Shown: piece after piece, positions 50,737 through 59,246 of the stretch
Layout of the letters: each line of letters starts with the position of its first letter
Position numbering within the stretch: position 1 is the stretch's first letter
Assembly (NCBI GenBank): GCA_963818505.1
Contig: CAWFSJ010000005.1
Coordinates: 248,001-312,000 of the forward strand
Reading direction: 5' to 3'
DNA from: JADKAV01 sp963818505
GTDB lineage: Bacteria > Actinomycetota > Actinomycetes > S36-B12 > UBA10799
DNA length: 64,000 bases
Notes under the pieces: model-generated
Told to the model about the DNA's origin: nothing
What the model saw: the letters and a program-made list of their open reading frames with translations, nothing else
The model's database searches: none
Position numbers and translations under genes: made by a program

Positions 50737-51906
50737 TCAGCGCTGGCCTGCGAACCAGGCTCGAGTCGCCGCCACCATTGCGCGAACTCCGACGCCAATC
50801 GCGCGCTCGTCGACGTCGAAGGTCGAGGCGTGCAGGTCATGGGTCTCACCGTTGCCGTTGTGCACCCCGAGTCGCGCGTAACAGCCCGGCACCCGGTCCA
50901 CGTACCACGCGAAACTGTCCCCGCCCCACGACTGCTCGGTGGGTACGACCGCTTCCTGTCCGAACTCCTCCGCGATCGCATCGGCCCACAGTGCCGTCGG
51001 CTCGACGTGGTTCTCGACCGGCGGGACACCCTGGCGGTGATACAGATCCCACTGCACACCCGAGTCGCCCAGAATCTGCTCGACCGACTCGTCAAGCAGA
51101 CGGCCCAGCGCCTCCCAGACGACCCGGTCGGGGGTGCGCAGTGTGCCGGTCAACACAGCCTTGGCCGGGATCACGTTGGCGGCGTCACCGGAGGCCACTG
51201 CACCCCACACCAACCGGATCGGGCCCTTGTCCGCCCGCTCGACGCGTTCGGTGAGGACCTGCGGCAGGCGCAGGGCCAGTTCGCTCATGACGGTGACGAG
51301 GTCCACGGTCGCTTCGGGCCGCGCGGTGTGGCCACCCGGGCCGTGCAAGGTGACGCGCACGACGTCGGAGGCAGATGAGACCGGACCGGTGCGCAGGCCG
51401 ATGTGCCCGACGTGCTTCTTGGGGTCGCAGTGCAGCCCGAAGATGACTCCGACGTCTTCCAGGTGTCCCTCGTCGATCACGTCGATCGCGCCACCGGGGA
51501 CGCTCTCCTCAGCCGGTTCGAAGATCAGCCGCACCCGGCCGCCCGGCGAGTTCGACGCGAAGTACAGTCCGGCTCCCAGCACGATCGCGGTGTGCACGTC
51601 ATGCCCGCACGCGTGAGCCACACCTTCGATGTGGGAGCGGTAGGGGGTGTGGCACTCGTCGTCCATCGCCAGCGCGTCGATGTCGGCGCGCAGGGCCAGA
51701 ACGGGACCGTCGCCCGTGCCCACATCGCAGATCAGTCCGGTCCCGCAGTTGAGCACCTTGGGCTCGAGGCCCGCGACCTGCAGTCGGCGAACGACTGCCG
51801 CCGTTGTGCGGGTCTCCTGTTCGGACAACTCCGGGTGCGCGTGCAGATCACGCCGGAACGAGATCAACTCCTCCCCGCGAGTGGCCAGGAATTCACTCAG
51901 ACTCAC
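50737..51906 (-). CDS. M20-family amidohydrolase/peptidase
   Basis: 389 residues. SFRRDLHAHPELSEQETRTT is the N-terminal signature, ACGHDVHTAIVLGAGLYFAS and RLIFEPAEESVPGGAIDVID hold metal ligands and the general-base Glu pair, and VTLHGPGGHTARPEATVDLV starts the dimerisation lid. It probably hydrolyses an N-acyl amino acid. The GTG overlaps the intended stop of the GCS2 ligase gene (GTGA at 51903-51906). Confidence 0.9.
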   Translation of the reverse strand: MSLSEFLATRGEELISFRRDLHAHPELSEQETRTTAAVVRRLQVAGLEPKVLNCGTGLICDVGTGDGPVLALRADIDALAMDDECHTPYRSHIEGVAHACGHDVHTAIVLGAGLYFASNSPGGRVRLIFEPAEESVPGGAIDVIDEGHLEDVGVIFGLHCDPKKHVGHIGLRTGPVSSASDVVRVTLHGPGGHTARPEATVDLVTVMSELALRLPQVLTERVERADKGPIRLVWGAVASGDAANVIPAKAVLTGTLRTPDRVVWEALGRLLDESVEQILGDSGVQWDLYHRQGVPPVENHVEPTALWADAIAEEFGQEAVVPTEQSWGGDSFAWYVDRVPGCYARLGVHNGNGETHDLHASTFDVDERAIGVGVRAMVAATRAWFAGQR

Positions 51907-53040
51907 GGCCGCAACTCCACAGCCAGTTCCTCACGCAGCAGTGTGACCACATCCTCCAACGAACCGCCCTCGGCGACGACCGCCCGCTGGCGCTTGGCCG
52001 AGGATCCCTGTCTCCAGAATCTCACGGACACTGTTCAGCGCGTCCGTGGTCCCGAGTTCTCGGGCGACCGGTTGCAGGAAATCCACGATCTCGGCGATGT
52101 TCTCCTTGAACGGCTGGGTCGTGCCGCTGCTGTCGATCATCACCGCGCCGTCGAGGCCGAAGCGGCTAGCGCGCCACTTGTTCTCCCGTGCGACCCAACT
52201 GGGCAGATCGGGGAGCGGTTCACCGGCGTCCACGCGCTGGTCCATCCAGACGACCAACGCCTGCGCCAGTGCGGCGATCGCGCGCACCTCGCGCAGTGTC
52301 GGGATGCCATCGCACATGCGGAACTCGATCGTCCCGTAGGTGGGGTGGGGCCGGATGTCCCACCAGACCTCCTTGACGCTACGGATGGTCTCGGCCTTGA
52401 TGAGCGCGGTCATGAACTTCTCAAAGTCCGCCCAGTCCTCCATCCACGGTGGCAGCCCAGAGGTCGGCATGATCTCGAAGATCTTCGCTCGAATGCTGGC
52501 CAGTCCGGTGTCGTCGCCCATCCAATAGGGACTGGACGTGGACAGAGCCAGCATCTGCGGCAGGAAGCCCAGCAGCGAGTCGATGAACTTGATCGACTTC
52601 TCCTTGCCGCGCACCCCGACGTGGAAGTGCACCCCGTGGATGGCCAACCGTCGGGCCGGCCAGCCGATCTCGTCGATGAGGCGCTGGTAACGCTCGCCGG
52701 GGCTCAACCGCATTGCGTCCCAGTCCGCGAACGGATGAGTACCTGAGCTCTGCATGGCCAGACCGCGCACGTCCAGAAGTGGCTTCAGTTCCAGCAGCGT
52801 TTCCTTGAGATCGGCCACTGCCTCGTCGGGGTTCTGGCACACCCCCGTGATGACCTCGATGCTGGAGTTGAACAGTTCGTGCTTGGCTTTGGGGTGTTCG
52901 TTGTCGGGATGTTCGGCCCCTACGATGCCCAGGATCTCGTCGGCGACCTCCACATATGCGCCGGTCGCCTTGTCGACCACCCCGTACTCCACCTCCACGC
53001 CGAGGCTCGGGCCTTCAGAGGGAACGAAATCCACACGCAT
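51903..53040 (-). CDS. GCS2/YbdK-type glutamate-cysteine ligase, 3' end frameshifted
   Basis: About 378 residues if repaired. SLGVEVEYGVVDKATGAYVE, NSSIEVITGVCQNPDEAV, AIHGVHFHVGVRGKEKSIKF and GTIEFRMCDGIPTLREVRAI identify the carboxylate-amine ligase family. In the given sequence the frame ends ...EILETGILGQAPAGG and stops at 51931; dropping one base of the CCC at 52006-52008 restores ETGSSAKRQRAVVAEGG to the family-like end, stopping at 51903 where it overlaps the M20 start. Start at ATG 53040, 7 nt after TACCGT; a GTG three codons earlier is possible. It makes gamma-glutamyl bonds; the thiol pathway it serves is unknown. Confidence 0.85.
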
Positions 53041-53520
53041 GGCGCTCACGGTAGGGGTTCAGGGCGCAGGTGGCGCGGCACAGAGCCGCTTCGCAGTGAC
53101 TCGCCGTCCGTATTTGCAGGCTCATCCGGCCCCGGCCCGTTGTTCCCCCCACGACGCCAGCGGCGGGCCCATGATCAACCTGCAGATACGGACAGAGCGA
53201 CAGCCCAGGGGTTGGGCCGTCGGCCGGATTGGGGGAAGGGCGCTGGCCGCGTCCGGCGGCGCAGGAGGTTAGCCACTGCGCGCCCTGTCGCAGCAGGCGA
53301 TGCCGACGCCCTTCCGCGGTGCGGCCGATAAGCGGCCGCAAGCCATCAGGACTCAGCCCCCCTCACGCGCGGGCGATACGCTCGAAGACGGCAGGGACGA
53401 TCCTGCGACTTCTCCTGCCAGAGCGCTTGCCGCGACTGCCCAGGGGATAGGGGCTGTTTGCCGGTTGCACCTCTCGGGTACCATGAAATGGCCCTCGACG
53501 GCAGACGTCGTAGGACCCAG
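53041..53520. other. Intergenic stretch with an inverted repeat, no gene seen
   Basis: No credible gene. GTCCGTATTTGCAGG (53106-53120) and CCTGCAGATACGGAC (53179-53193) are 15-bp arms with a single mismatch, separated by 58 nt. The right part (about 53370-53520) probably holds the promoter of the tRNA cluster. Confidence 0.6.
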
Positions 53521-53593
53521 GTCCCCATCGTCTAGCGGCCTAGGACTCCGCCCTTTCAAGGCGGCAGCGCGGGTTCGAATCCCGTTGGGGGCA
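53521..53593 (+). tRNA. trnE: tRNA-Glu (anticodon TTC)
   Basis: Acceptor GTCCCCA pairs with TGGGGGC; anticodon stem CCGCC/GGCGG encloses the loop CTTTCAA with anticodon TTC; the T arm has GGGTTCGAATCCC. Discriminator A; CCA is not encoded. Confidence 0.97.
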
Positions 53594-53627
53594 CGTAGTA
53601 CCGGTTCGGCTTAGGCTGGACCAGCAA

Positions 53628-53701
53628 GGCCCCGTAGCGCAGTTGGTTAGCGCGCCGCCCTGTCACGGCGGAGGTCGCCGGTTCGAGCCCGGTCGGGGTC
53701 G
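53628..53701 (+). tRNA. trnD: tRNA-Asp (anticodon GTC)
   Basis: Acceptor GGCCCCG pairs with CGGGGTC; anticodon stem CCGCC/GGCGG with loop CTGTCAC, anticodon GTC; T arm CCGGTTCGAGCCCGG. Discriminator G; CCA is not encoded. Confidence 0.97.
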
Positions 53702-53722
53702 CTCAAGTCCCTCGGGACTGAC

Positions 53723-53796
53723 GGCCAGGTAGCTCAGTTGGTACGAGCGTCCGACTGAAAATCGGAAGGTCGGCGGTTCGACCCCGCCCCTGGCCA
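53723..53796 (+). tRNA. trnF: tRNA-Phe (anticodon GAA), target of an insertion
   Basis: Acceptor GGCCAGG pairs with CCTGGCC; anticodon stem TCCGA/TCGGA with loop CTGAAAA, anticodon GAA; T arm GGCGGTTCGACCCCGCC. Discriminator A at 53796, followed by an encoded CCA (53797-53799). The 3' part of this gene is copied at 55563-55619. Confidence 0.96.
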
Positions 53797-53800
53797 CCAC
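53744..53800 (+). repeat. Attachment-site repeat inside tRNA-Phe
   Basis: Left boundary of the island; covers the tRNA from the D-arm end to the encoded CCA plus one base. Confidence 0.85.
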
Positions 53801-54171
53801 AGAAATCCCCCTCTGATCAGACTTTTTGCCTTCCTCGTCGCAGCCTCATCGGCTTTCCTGGGTGCCTGAGGGTGTGGGAAATCCGTAGGAATCATGGAAG
53901 AAATCGGACCCTTCGGCACGGCTGCGTCAGGCGCTGTAGGAGATGCGTGCGGCGAGCGCTCGGGGCTCATCCTCCACACCGGTCAGCTCGACCTCAGACT
54001 CCAAGCGCTCGCCAACGACCGCTTGCCTATCGTGATCCGGAACACCGCCAAAGGATTCCTCAGCCCACCTCCTGTGAGCCACGATGGGTGGCGCTGCACT
54101 TGTGACGGGCATGTGGCAGTTGGGGCCACGGACGGGTTCGCCTTCTCGACTCGGGCCGCGTCGGGATCGCG
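53801..54171. other. Left part of the island, no supported gene
   Basis: Starts with TCTGATCAGA followed by a T-run at 53821-53825, a weak terminator candidate for the tRNA cluster. Short open frames on both strands do not resemble any protein I recognise. Confidence 0.5.
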
Positions 54172-55170
54172 TCAGTGCTCATCGCCCGAAACAGCGAGAG
54201 AGTCACTAACCTCGGGCCAGGGCCTCTGCATCAAATGGAGAAACTCCGAGAACTCCGCGAGAACGCTCGCGAGTTCAGCGTCACCGGCGGATCGAGCGAT
54301 CACAGACCGCTCATCGAACTGCTGGATCATCTCGGGCAGGCCCTCCGTGCCCACCGGCTCGTCGGTGGCGGTGTCGACGAGATTGAGCGCGTTGTCAAGA
54401 GACTCCATCTCTGGAAGAAGACCGCTGAGGGATTCGTAAAGCCAGGCCGCGTCATGAGCCTCAAGGCGGCGGAAATTGGGGATGGTGAAGACCAGTGACA
54501 TGGTCAGGTATAGCGCTGCAGACTCCAGGAGGGACCTCTTCCTTCCTTCCTTCTGCGCCACTGCACGCATCAGAGATTTGGCACCATCCAGCATGTGGGC
54601 GATCGTGGCCTCCGCTGTAATGAGGGCCCGAAGTTTGGCAGCTCTCTCCTGAACCTCCGGGTCGCTCCTGAGCCGTTCGGCCTCTTGGCGCATCTCGTCC
54701 CTTCTACGGTTCTCTTCGGCCTCCTCCGCCTGAAGAAGGCCGTCCTGCTCATCGAAATCGGCGAGCGCGTGACCCGCATCGATTCCGAGGCTCGACCCCA
54801 GCTTGGCAATGTCGTCGCGGTCGCCTTCTGCGACGAGCACCCTTTCTCCCTGATCGGTCAGAACGCCAAGAAGGACACTGGATTCGCCGTATATCCTCAT
54901 CACCTCCCCCATCAGGGCGAATCCAGGGGGTTGCGCTAGTCTCACCCTCCCGTCAAGCAGACCAAGCCCCATGCCCTTGGCGAAGATGAACAATGTGCCA
55001 TCACAATGCGCCAGAACACCTGGGCCGTTGTACTTGGTGAACGGCACGTACACTCCCGAGAACCATGTGGCCCTGAACGACTTACAATCGTGCCCGATCT
55101 TCCGTAGTGCCTTAGCAGCCTGTCGCTTCGAGAGCCCAGCTTCCATCAGCGCGGACATGTGATCGTCCAT
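54172..55170 (-). CDS. Unknown island protein with a coiled-coil centre
   Basis: 332 residues, no family recognised. The first 45 residues contain a short helical segment that may bind nucleic acid or be UBA-like (LMEAGLSKRQAAKALRKIGH), then a beta-rich part (FTKYNGPGVLAHCDGTLFIF, VLLGVLTDQGERVLVAEGDR) that could be a PH-like domain, a strongly charged helix (QAEEAEENRRRDEMRQEAER) and a helical C-terminal half. No signal peptide or membrane helix. The ATG at 55170 lies 2 nt after the stop of a 78-residue ORF. It is the only substantial gene of the tRNA-Phe island, which makes it the likely cargo. Confidence 0.75.
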   Translation of the reverse strand: MDDHMSALMEAGLSKRQAAKALRKIGHDCKSFRATWFSGVYVPFTKYNGPGVLAHCDGTLFIFAKGMGLGLLDGRVRLAQPPGFALMGEVMRIYGESSVLLGVLTDQGERVLVAEGDRDDIAKLGSSLGIDAGHALADFDEQDGLLQAEEAEENRRRDEMRQEAERLRSDPEVQERAAKLRALITAEATIAHMLDGAKSLMRAVAQKEGRKRSLLESAALYLTMSLVFTIPNFRRLEAHDAAWLYESLSGLLPEMESLDNALNLVDTATDEPVGTEGLPEMIQQFDERSVIARSAGDAELASVLAEFSEFLHLMQRPWPEVSDSLAVSGDEH

Positions 55171-55172
55171 GT

Positions 55173-55409
55173 TTAGGTATCCTGTTCTCCCGTTGCTGGA
55201 ACGGCCAATTGTTGCGGACCTCTCCAGTGCAACGCGCATCGAGCATCATCGCGGACTCGGGGCTGCTTGCGGACTGCCCCCGCGCCGGCCTTTCCGTAGG
55301 TCGTTCCACTCGTGGTCGTGCGACGGCGGCCATCCTCGTACTCGATAACTTGGTAGTAGGGGTTCGACCCGGTGGGCTCGTAGATCATGATGTCGAACTC
55401 TTGAATCAC
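55173..55409 (-). CDS. Small ORF, possible truncated integrase N-terminus
   Basis: 78 residues from GTG 55409 (ATG at 55388 is an alternative), with GAGGA upstream. The sequence PYYQVIEYEDGRRRTTTSGT recalls the N-terminal strands of tyrosine recombinases, whose gene usually sits near the attachment site; the catalytic part is missing. It ends 2 nt before the 332-residue protein gene, so it may also be a real partner gene coupled to it. Confidence 0.4.
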   Translation of the reverse strand: MIQEFDIMIYEPTGSNPYYQVIEYEDGRRRTTTSGTTYGKAGAGAVRKQPRVRDDARCALHWRGPQQLAVPATGEQDT

Positions 55410-55562
55410 CCACGGTCCTCGGTGTCATCCGTAACTGGATTGGCTGCGCGTCCGGACGAAAGTGCTTGGCCCTGGGTCGTGGCGGTGTGCTTTCGCGTGC
55501 GGCGCTCTATGCCTCGACCGCCTTCTCGATCGACGGGATGGACGGTCCGAACCGGCGGGGTG

Positions 55563-55619
55563 CGAGCGTCCGACAAAAAATCGGAAGGTCGGCGGTTCGA
55601 CCCCGCCCCTGGCCACCAC
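55563..55619 (+). repeat. Attachment-site repeat, right copy (tRNA-Phe 3' fragment)
   Basis: Matches 53744-53800 except that the loop reads CAAAAAA instead of CTGAAAA, so it has no GAA anticodon and lacks the 5' half; it is not a working tRNA. Confidence 0.9.
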
Positions 55620-55629
55620 GACCTCCTCC

Positions 55630-56295
55630 TCAGTGGCTGGGTGACCCGTCGGGCCGGACCGACACGTACAGGATGTGCAGGCTCAACAGGAGCACCCACA
55701 ACGGGAACAAGAACTGAGCCCACGCCGTGATGGGCGGGGTCAAGAACAGCACGATCGGCACTGCGTAGCCGACGAACACGAGCCACCGCGGGATCAAGCC
55801 CGTCCTCAACCCCAGCGTCGTCACCGAAAGCGTGAACACGGCGGCCATCCGGATTCCAAAGGCCCCGAGCAGTTGGCTGGCCAGCGTGCCGAGCAGCAGC
55901 TGCGAATCCCCACTGAGTTCAGACCCATCCGAGGTGACCGCCAGGAGACTGCCGATGGTGGCGGCCGTGGTGAACAGCATGGCCACGAACAGCAGCCCCG
56001 AACCGAGGAGCACGGTGGCGAAGAGTTTGTCCTCGAGGTCGCCGAGCCTGGTGCGGATGACGCCGACGAACCACAGGAAGGCGATGCCGGCGAACGGGAT
56101 GAGACTCATAGCAAGTCCCACCGAGGTGCGTCCCGACCCCGAACCCACCCAATCCTGCGGCGAGGTCTGCAGGTCCCCCACCCCCAAGCGCAGCGAGACC
56201 ATGACCGCCGATAGAAGCAGCGCGAAGGCGATCCCCGCCACGGCTGCCGCCCGCGGGGTGCGAAGACGTTCCGAGACGTCCTCGTTCCTCGTCAT
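55630..56295 (-). CDS. Multi-pass membrane protein, function unknown
   Basis: 221 residues with about six hydrophobic segments (AAVAGIAFALLLSAVMVSLR, SLIPFAGIAFLWFVGVIRTR, LLGSGLLFVAMLFTTAATIG, IRMAAVFTLSVTTLGLRTGL, WLVFVGYAVPIVLFL, LFPLWVLLLSLHILYVSV). No named family is certain. ATG at 56295 with GAGAGG upstream. Its 3' end lies 10 nt from the island boundary. Confidence 0.75.
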   Translation of the reverse strand: MTRNEDVSERLRTPRAAAVAGIAFALLLSAVMVSLRLGVGDLQTSPQDWVGSGSGRTSVGLAMSLIPFAGIAFLWFVGVIRTRLGDLEDKLFATVLLGSGLLFVAMLFTTAATIGSLLAVTSDGSELSGDSQLLLGTLASQLLGAFGIRMAAVFTLSVTTLGLRTGLIPRWLVFVGYAVPIVLFLTPPITAWAQFLFPLWVLLLSLHILYVSVRPDGSPSH

Positions 56296-56666
56296 CGCAT
56301 CACCTCTCGTCGTCGAGAGCACTCTATGCGCCCGAGACGATAGCCACCTGCATCGTTGCTTTGTTCACCGCCCGGCCATGGTCGCCAGCCCAGCTGTGGC
56401 GGCGCGCCAACAAGCGGGGGTGGACCCAGCAAGTGGCCTCGCACTGGGGTGGCACACGCAACGCCACGGTCGTGCACTGGCCCCGCGCAACTGGACATCC
56501 TGGCGGATTCGGGGGCAGCTCTTGGTCCGGGCTCGGGCCGTGCAGGTGGGTGCGTTGAACGGACGGTCCCGGAATCCACCTGCGGGAAGGGCGGCGCACC
56601 GGAGAATACGGGCCCGAGGTCGGCTGTCCGGATTCGGCCGCCCCCAGCAGAGCCCCGCCATCGGCG
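56296..56666. other. Intergenic stretch without a supported gene
   Basis: Open frames exist on both strands, but none shows the composition or motifs of a real protein. Nothing further seen. Confidence 0.5.
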
Positions 56667-56930
56667 TCATGGGCCTTCAAACACGGGCACCTCGAACGCC
56701 AAACCCTCGGCTGGCGGCGGACCACCAAGAGGCTGACGACTCGTTGCTGATGCAGGTGGGCGGGGCGGCCAACCGGCTGTCCAGACTGGCTGTGCCGCCC
56801 GTCGAGGCATCATGCCGACCGCCGGGTTCGGCGGGAGTTTGAACAACCACAGAAGCCCGAAACAGATGACCAGCAGGATGAGAATCTGACAGACAAGCGC
56901 TGTAGCGACGGCCTTCGGGTGGCTGGCCAC
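56667..56930 (-). CDS. Small single-pass membrane protein, Pro-rich tail
   Basis: About 87 residues from a GTG at 56930: one hydrophobic helix (ALVCQILILLVICFGLLWLF) and a Pro/Arg-rich tail ending EGLAFEVPVFEGP. No family recognised. Support is limited to the clear membrane helix; the start is weakly supported. Confidence 0.45.
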   Translation of the reverse strand: MASHPKAVATALVCQILILLVICFGLLWLFKLPPNPAVGMMPRRAAQPVWTAGWPPRPPASATSRQPLGGPPPAEGLAFEVPVFEGP

Positions 56931-57100
56931 GCGCGCGGAATCGTCGGTGGTGAGACTGAGCCGGAGGCCCAGCCGTGAGCTCGAGGTTTGCAGGAGCGCA
57001 GTGCAGGAACGACAGTTCTGTGATGTTGTGTTGGATCCGCCGGAACGAATAGGCACGGCAGGGTTTCGAACCGCCCGTCGTGCGTGGTTGACTTCGGCGC

Positions 57101-58093
57101 ATGACAACAGGTTTGTTCGCCCAGACCGCAGGCTGGCATCCCAGTGCCGTGCCGACCTGGCCGCAGTTGCCTTCCGACGAGTGGAGCGCGACTCTGGCCA
57201 CTTTGCATCGATGGACCCAGATCGTGGGCAAGGTCCGCATGGCCCACACTCCGTGGATCAACCACTCCTGGAGCGTGCCGCTGTACGTGGAGGCCCGCGG
57301 GCTCGGCACGTCGCTGATCCCGCACGTGCCGAACGCGTACGACATGAGCTTCGACTTCGTGGACCACCAGTTGGTCATCCGCTGCGACGACGGCCGGACG
57401 ACCCGTATCCGCCTCGAATCGAAGACGACCGCGACGTTCTATGCCGAGGTGGTCGCGGCGCTTACCGACATGGGGATCGAGCCATACATCTACCCCGTGC
57501 CTAGCGAGATCGCCGACGCGGTGCCGCTGGACGCCGACACCCAGAACGCCACCTATGACCCCGACCACGCACACGCACTGTGGAAAGCCTTGGTCCAGGC
57601 GCACAGGGTGTTCCTGGCGTTCAGGGCGGAGTTCCGCGGCAAGGTCAGCCCGGTGCACTTCTTCTGGGGCAGCTTCGACCTCGCGGTGACCCGCTTCTCC
57701 GGCCGGGAGGCGCCGCCCCACCCGGGTGGGATGCCCAACTTCGCCGATGAGGTGGCGCGCGAGGCCTACTCACATGAACTGACCAGCCTCGGCTTCTGGC
57801 CGGGCAACGCAGACAACCCGGACCCGATCTTCTACGCGTACGCCTACCCGACACCGGACGGGTACGCGCAGGCGCAGGTGGCGCCCGAGAGCGCGGCCTG
57901 GCTGCCCAGCTTGGGCGAATTCGTGCTCCCCTACGAGGCCGTGCGCACAGCCCCCGACCCGGACGCCGCCCTACTGGCATTCGCCGAGTCCACGCATGCC
58001 GCAGCTGTGGAACTCGCGCAGTGGAACCAGAGCGATCTGCGCAACGGGGACAACTGGTGCGGGGCGTGGTGGCACGGGCGTCGCGGTCTGTGA
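57101..58093 (+). CDS. DUF5996 family protein
   Basis: 330 residues. WTQIVGKVRMAHTPWINHSW and VSPVHFFWGSFDLAVTRFSG followed by REAPPHPGGMPN are the hallmark of this family of unknown function. The C-terminus is rich in Trp/Asn (DNWCGAWWHG). Single gene, ATG start; the neighbours run the other way. Confidence 0.88.
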   Translation: MTTGLFAQTAGWHPSAVPTWPQLPSDEWSATLATLHRWTQIVGKVRMAHTPWINHSWSVPLYVEARGLGTSLIPHVPNAYDMSFDFVDHQLVIRCDDGRTTRIRLESKTTATFYAEVVAALTDMGIEPYIYPVPSEIADAVPLDADTQNATYDPDHAHALWKALVQAHRVFLAFRAEFRGKVSPVHFFWGSFDLAVTRFSGREAPPHPGGMPNFADEVAREAYSHELTSLGFWPGNADNPDPIFYAYAYPTPDGYAQAQVAPESAAWLPSLGEFVLPYEAVRTAPDPDAALLAFAESTHAAAVELAQWNQSDLRNGDNWCGAWWHGRRGL

Positions 58094-58149
58094 GTGAGCT
58101 GGTGGGCCGGCGGCGCCACTGAACGTCCGGGTTTCAACCAGGACCGCCG

Positions 58150-58437
58150 CTACCCGTGAGTCCCACGCGAGTCAGTCGACCCCGTCTCATCGCCCTGCCG
58201 GGGCACGGCCGCAGCACGAGACCCGGCATCGCCGTCCACCGGCAGGAAGTACTTCGACAACTCCCGGGCACGATCGACCCGGCCGCGTGCGAGCAGCAGC
58301 GCGATGGCGTGGGAGAAGTCCTGGCTCGCCGCCGCCTCGTCGCTGTGCAGCCGGCTGTTGCCGCGCACCTCGTAGCAGTACGCGGTGCCCAGACCGGCCT
58401 CACGTGCAGGGGTGTTGGCGATGACATGGTTGGCCAT
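58150..58437 (-). CDS. Small hypothetical protein
   Basis: 95 residues. The frame uses C or G in nearly every third codon position, as real genes here do, and reads ANHVIANTPAREAGLGTAYC to start. No family recognised. The tail from about residue 70 is low in structure. Start ATG at 58437 without a strong ribosome site. Confidence 0.5.
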   Translation of the reverse strand: MANHVIANTPAREAGLGTAYCYEVRGNSRLHSDEAAASQDFSHAIALLLARGRVDRARELSKYFLPVDGDAGSRAAAVPRQGDETGSTDSRGTHG

Positions 58438-58535
58438 CCCTGTCGCAAGTTCGGGGCCGTGACCGCGTGCGACTCCTGCCCCTCAGGTAGTAGTGGCCGC
58501 AGCGCTGCGGGCCGGCCCAGGAACCCGACCCCGGC

Positions 58536-59246
58536 TCACCCTTCGGCGGCGACTGGCGCGGAAGGGTCAGTCGGCGGATCATCTGGGCGTACACCTTTGA
58601 CGACGAGCCACAACGCGAAGCCGACCTCGGCGATGAAGCCGACCGCCCACGACGGATAGCTGAACGCGGGGTATCCCGGCGCGAGGAACGCCTGCACGAA
58701 CCAGACGAGGACAGCGATGCCGTCGAGGAGCAACAACCAACCGAGGAACCGGGGCAGGAACCCCGATTGCAGCACGAGCCAACCAAGGGGGAACAACCAC
58801 GCTGCGAAGAACACCTGCGCCATGACGAATCCCGTCTGGTGCGTGGTGACCGCGAGCATCGACAGGCCATCGAGTTGCGGGCCGGTGAGTTCTCCGGACT
58901 CGCTGCGCGCCAGCACGGCGAGCAGCGGCAGATAACTCGCGACCTGCACGGCTACCCCGACCGCGTTGAGCACGAGCAGGAGCAGGGCAAGCGGTTCGTT
59001 GACCTCGCGCAGCAGGACGTACAACGCCCAGGCGGTGAGGACGAAAAGTAGCGCTGAACCGATCGCTGCGACCAACCCCAGCCGGAATCGCAGCTCATCA
59101 TCGGTGATGGCAGTGCGCAGCGAGTCCGCGTCGCTGAGCCCGATGTTCCCGACTTGGCTGGCCAGCACATTGGCCAGTACGTAAGCGAGGTATAGAAAAC
59201 CCGCCCAGCGAGCGACCGTGGTTCGTGGCCAAGTCGTCCCAATCAT
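58536..59246 (-). CDS. DUF4386-like membrane protein
   Basis: 236 residues with about six to seven membrane helices. WAGFLYLAYVLANVLASQVG at the start, the LARSESGELTGPQLDGLSML loop, and GFLPRFLGWLLLLDGIAVLV are typical of the DUF4386 group. Function unknown. ATG at 59246 has GGAGGG upstream and overlaps the stop of the gene before it. Confidence 0.8.
   Translation of the reverse strand: MIGTTWPRTTVARWAGFLYLAYVLANVLASQVGNIGLSDADSLRTAITDDELRFRLGLVAAIGSALLFVLTAWALYVLLREVNEPLALLLLVLNAVGVAVQVASYLPLLAVLARSESGELTGPQLDGLSMLAVTTHQTGFVMAQVFFAAWLFPLGWLVLQSGFLPRFLGWLLLLDGIAVLVWFVQAFLAPGYPAFSYPSWAVGFIAEVGFALWLVVKGVRPDDPPTDPSAPVAAEG

Larger units (their letters stand above)
53744..55619. mobile_element. 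Small genomic island in tRNA-Phe, remnant or satellite
   Basis: The 57 bp at 53744-53800 recur at 55563-55619 with two mismatches (TG of the anticodon loop replaced by AA); the last 43 bp are identical. This is the pattern left when an element integrates into a tRNA 3' end. The 1.76 kb in between carries a 332-residue unknown protein gene, a small ORF and no full integrase. The cargo looks less GC-rich than its surroundings. Confidence 0.85.

Noticed and set aside
53734..53979. Open frame on the reverse strand across tRNA-Phe
   Set aside because: It reads GAGSNRRPSDFQSDART, a well-known false protein produced by antisense translation of tRNA genes. The similar frame at 55425-55619 arises from the tRNA fragment.
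53894..54439. Forward-strand gene in the left part of the island
   Set aside because: Its second half overlaps the cargo gene on the other strand, composition is not gene-like, and no motif is seen.
55563..55619. A second tRNA gene
   Set aside because: Only the 3' half is present and the anticodon loop is CAAAAAA; there is no acceptor 5' strand or D arm.
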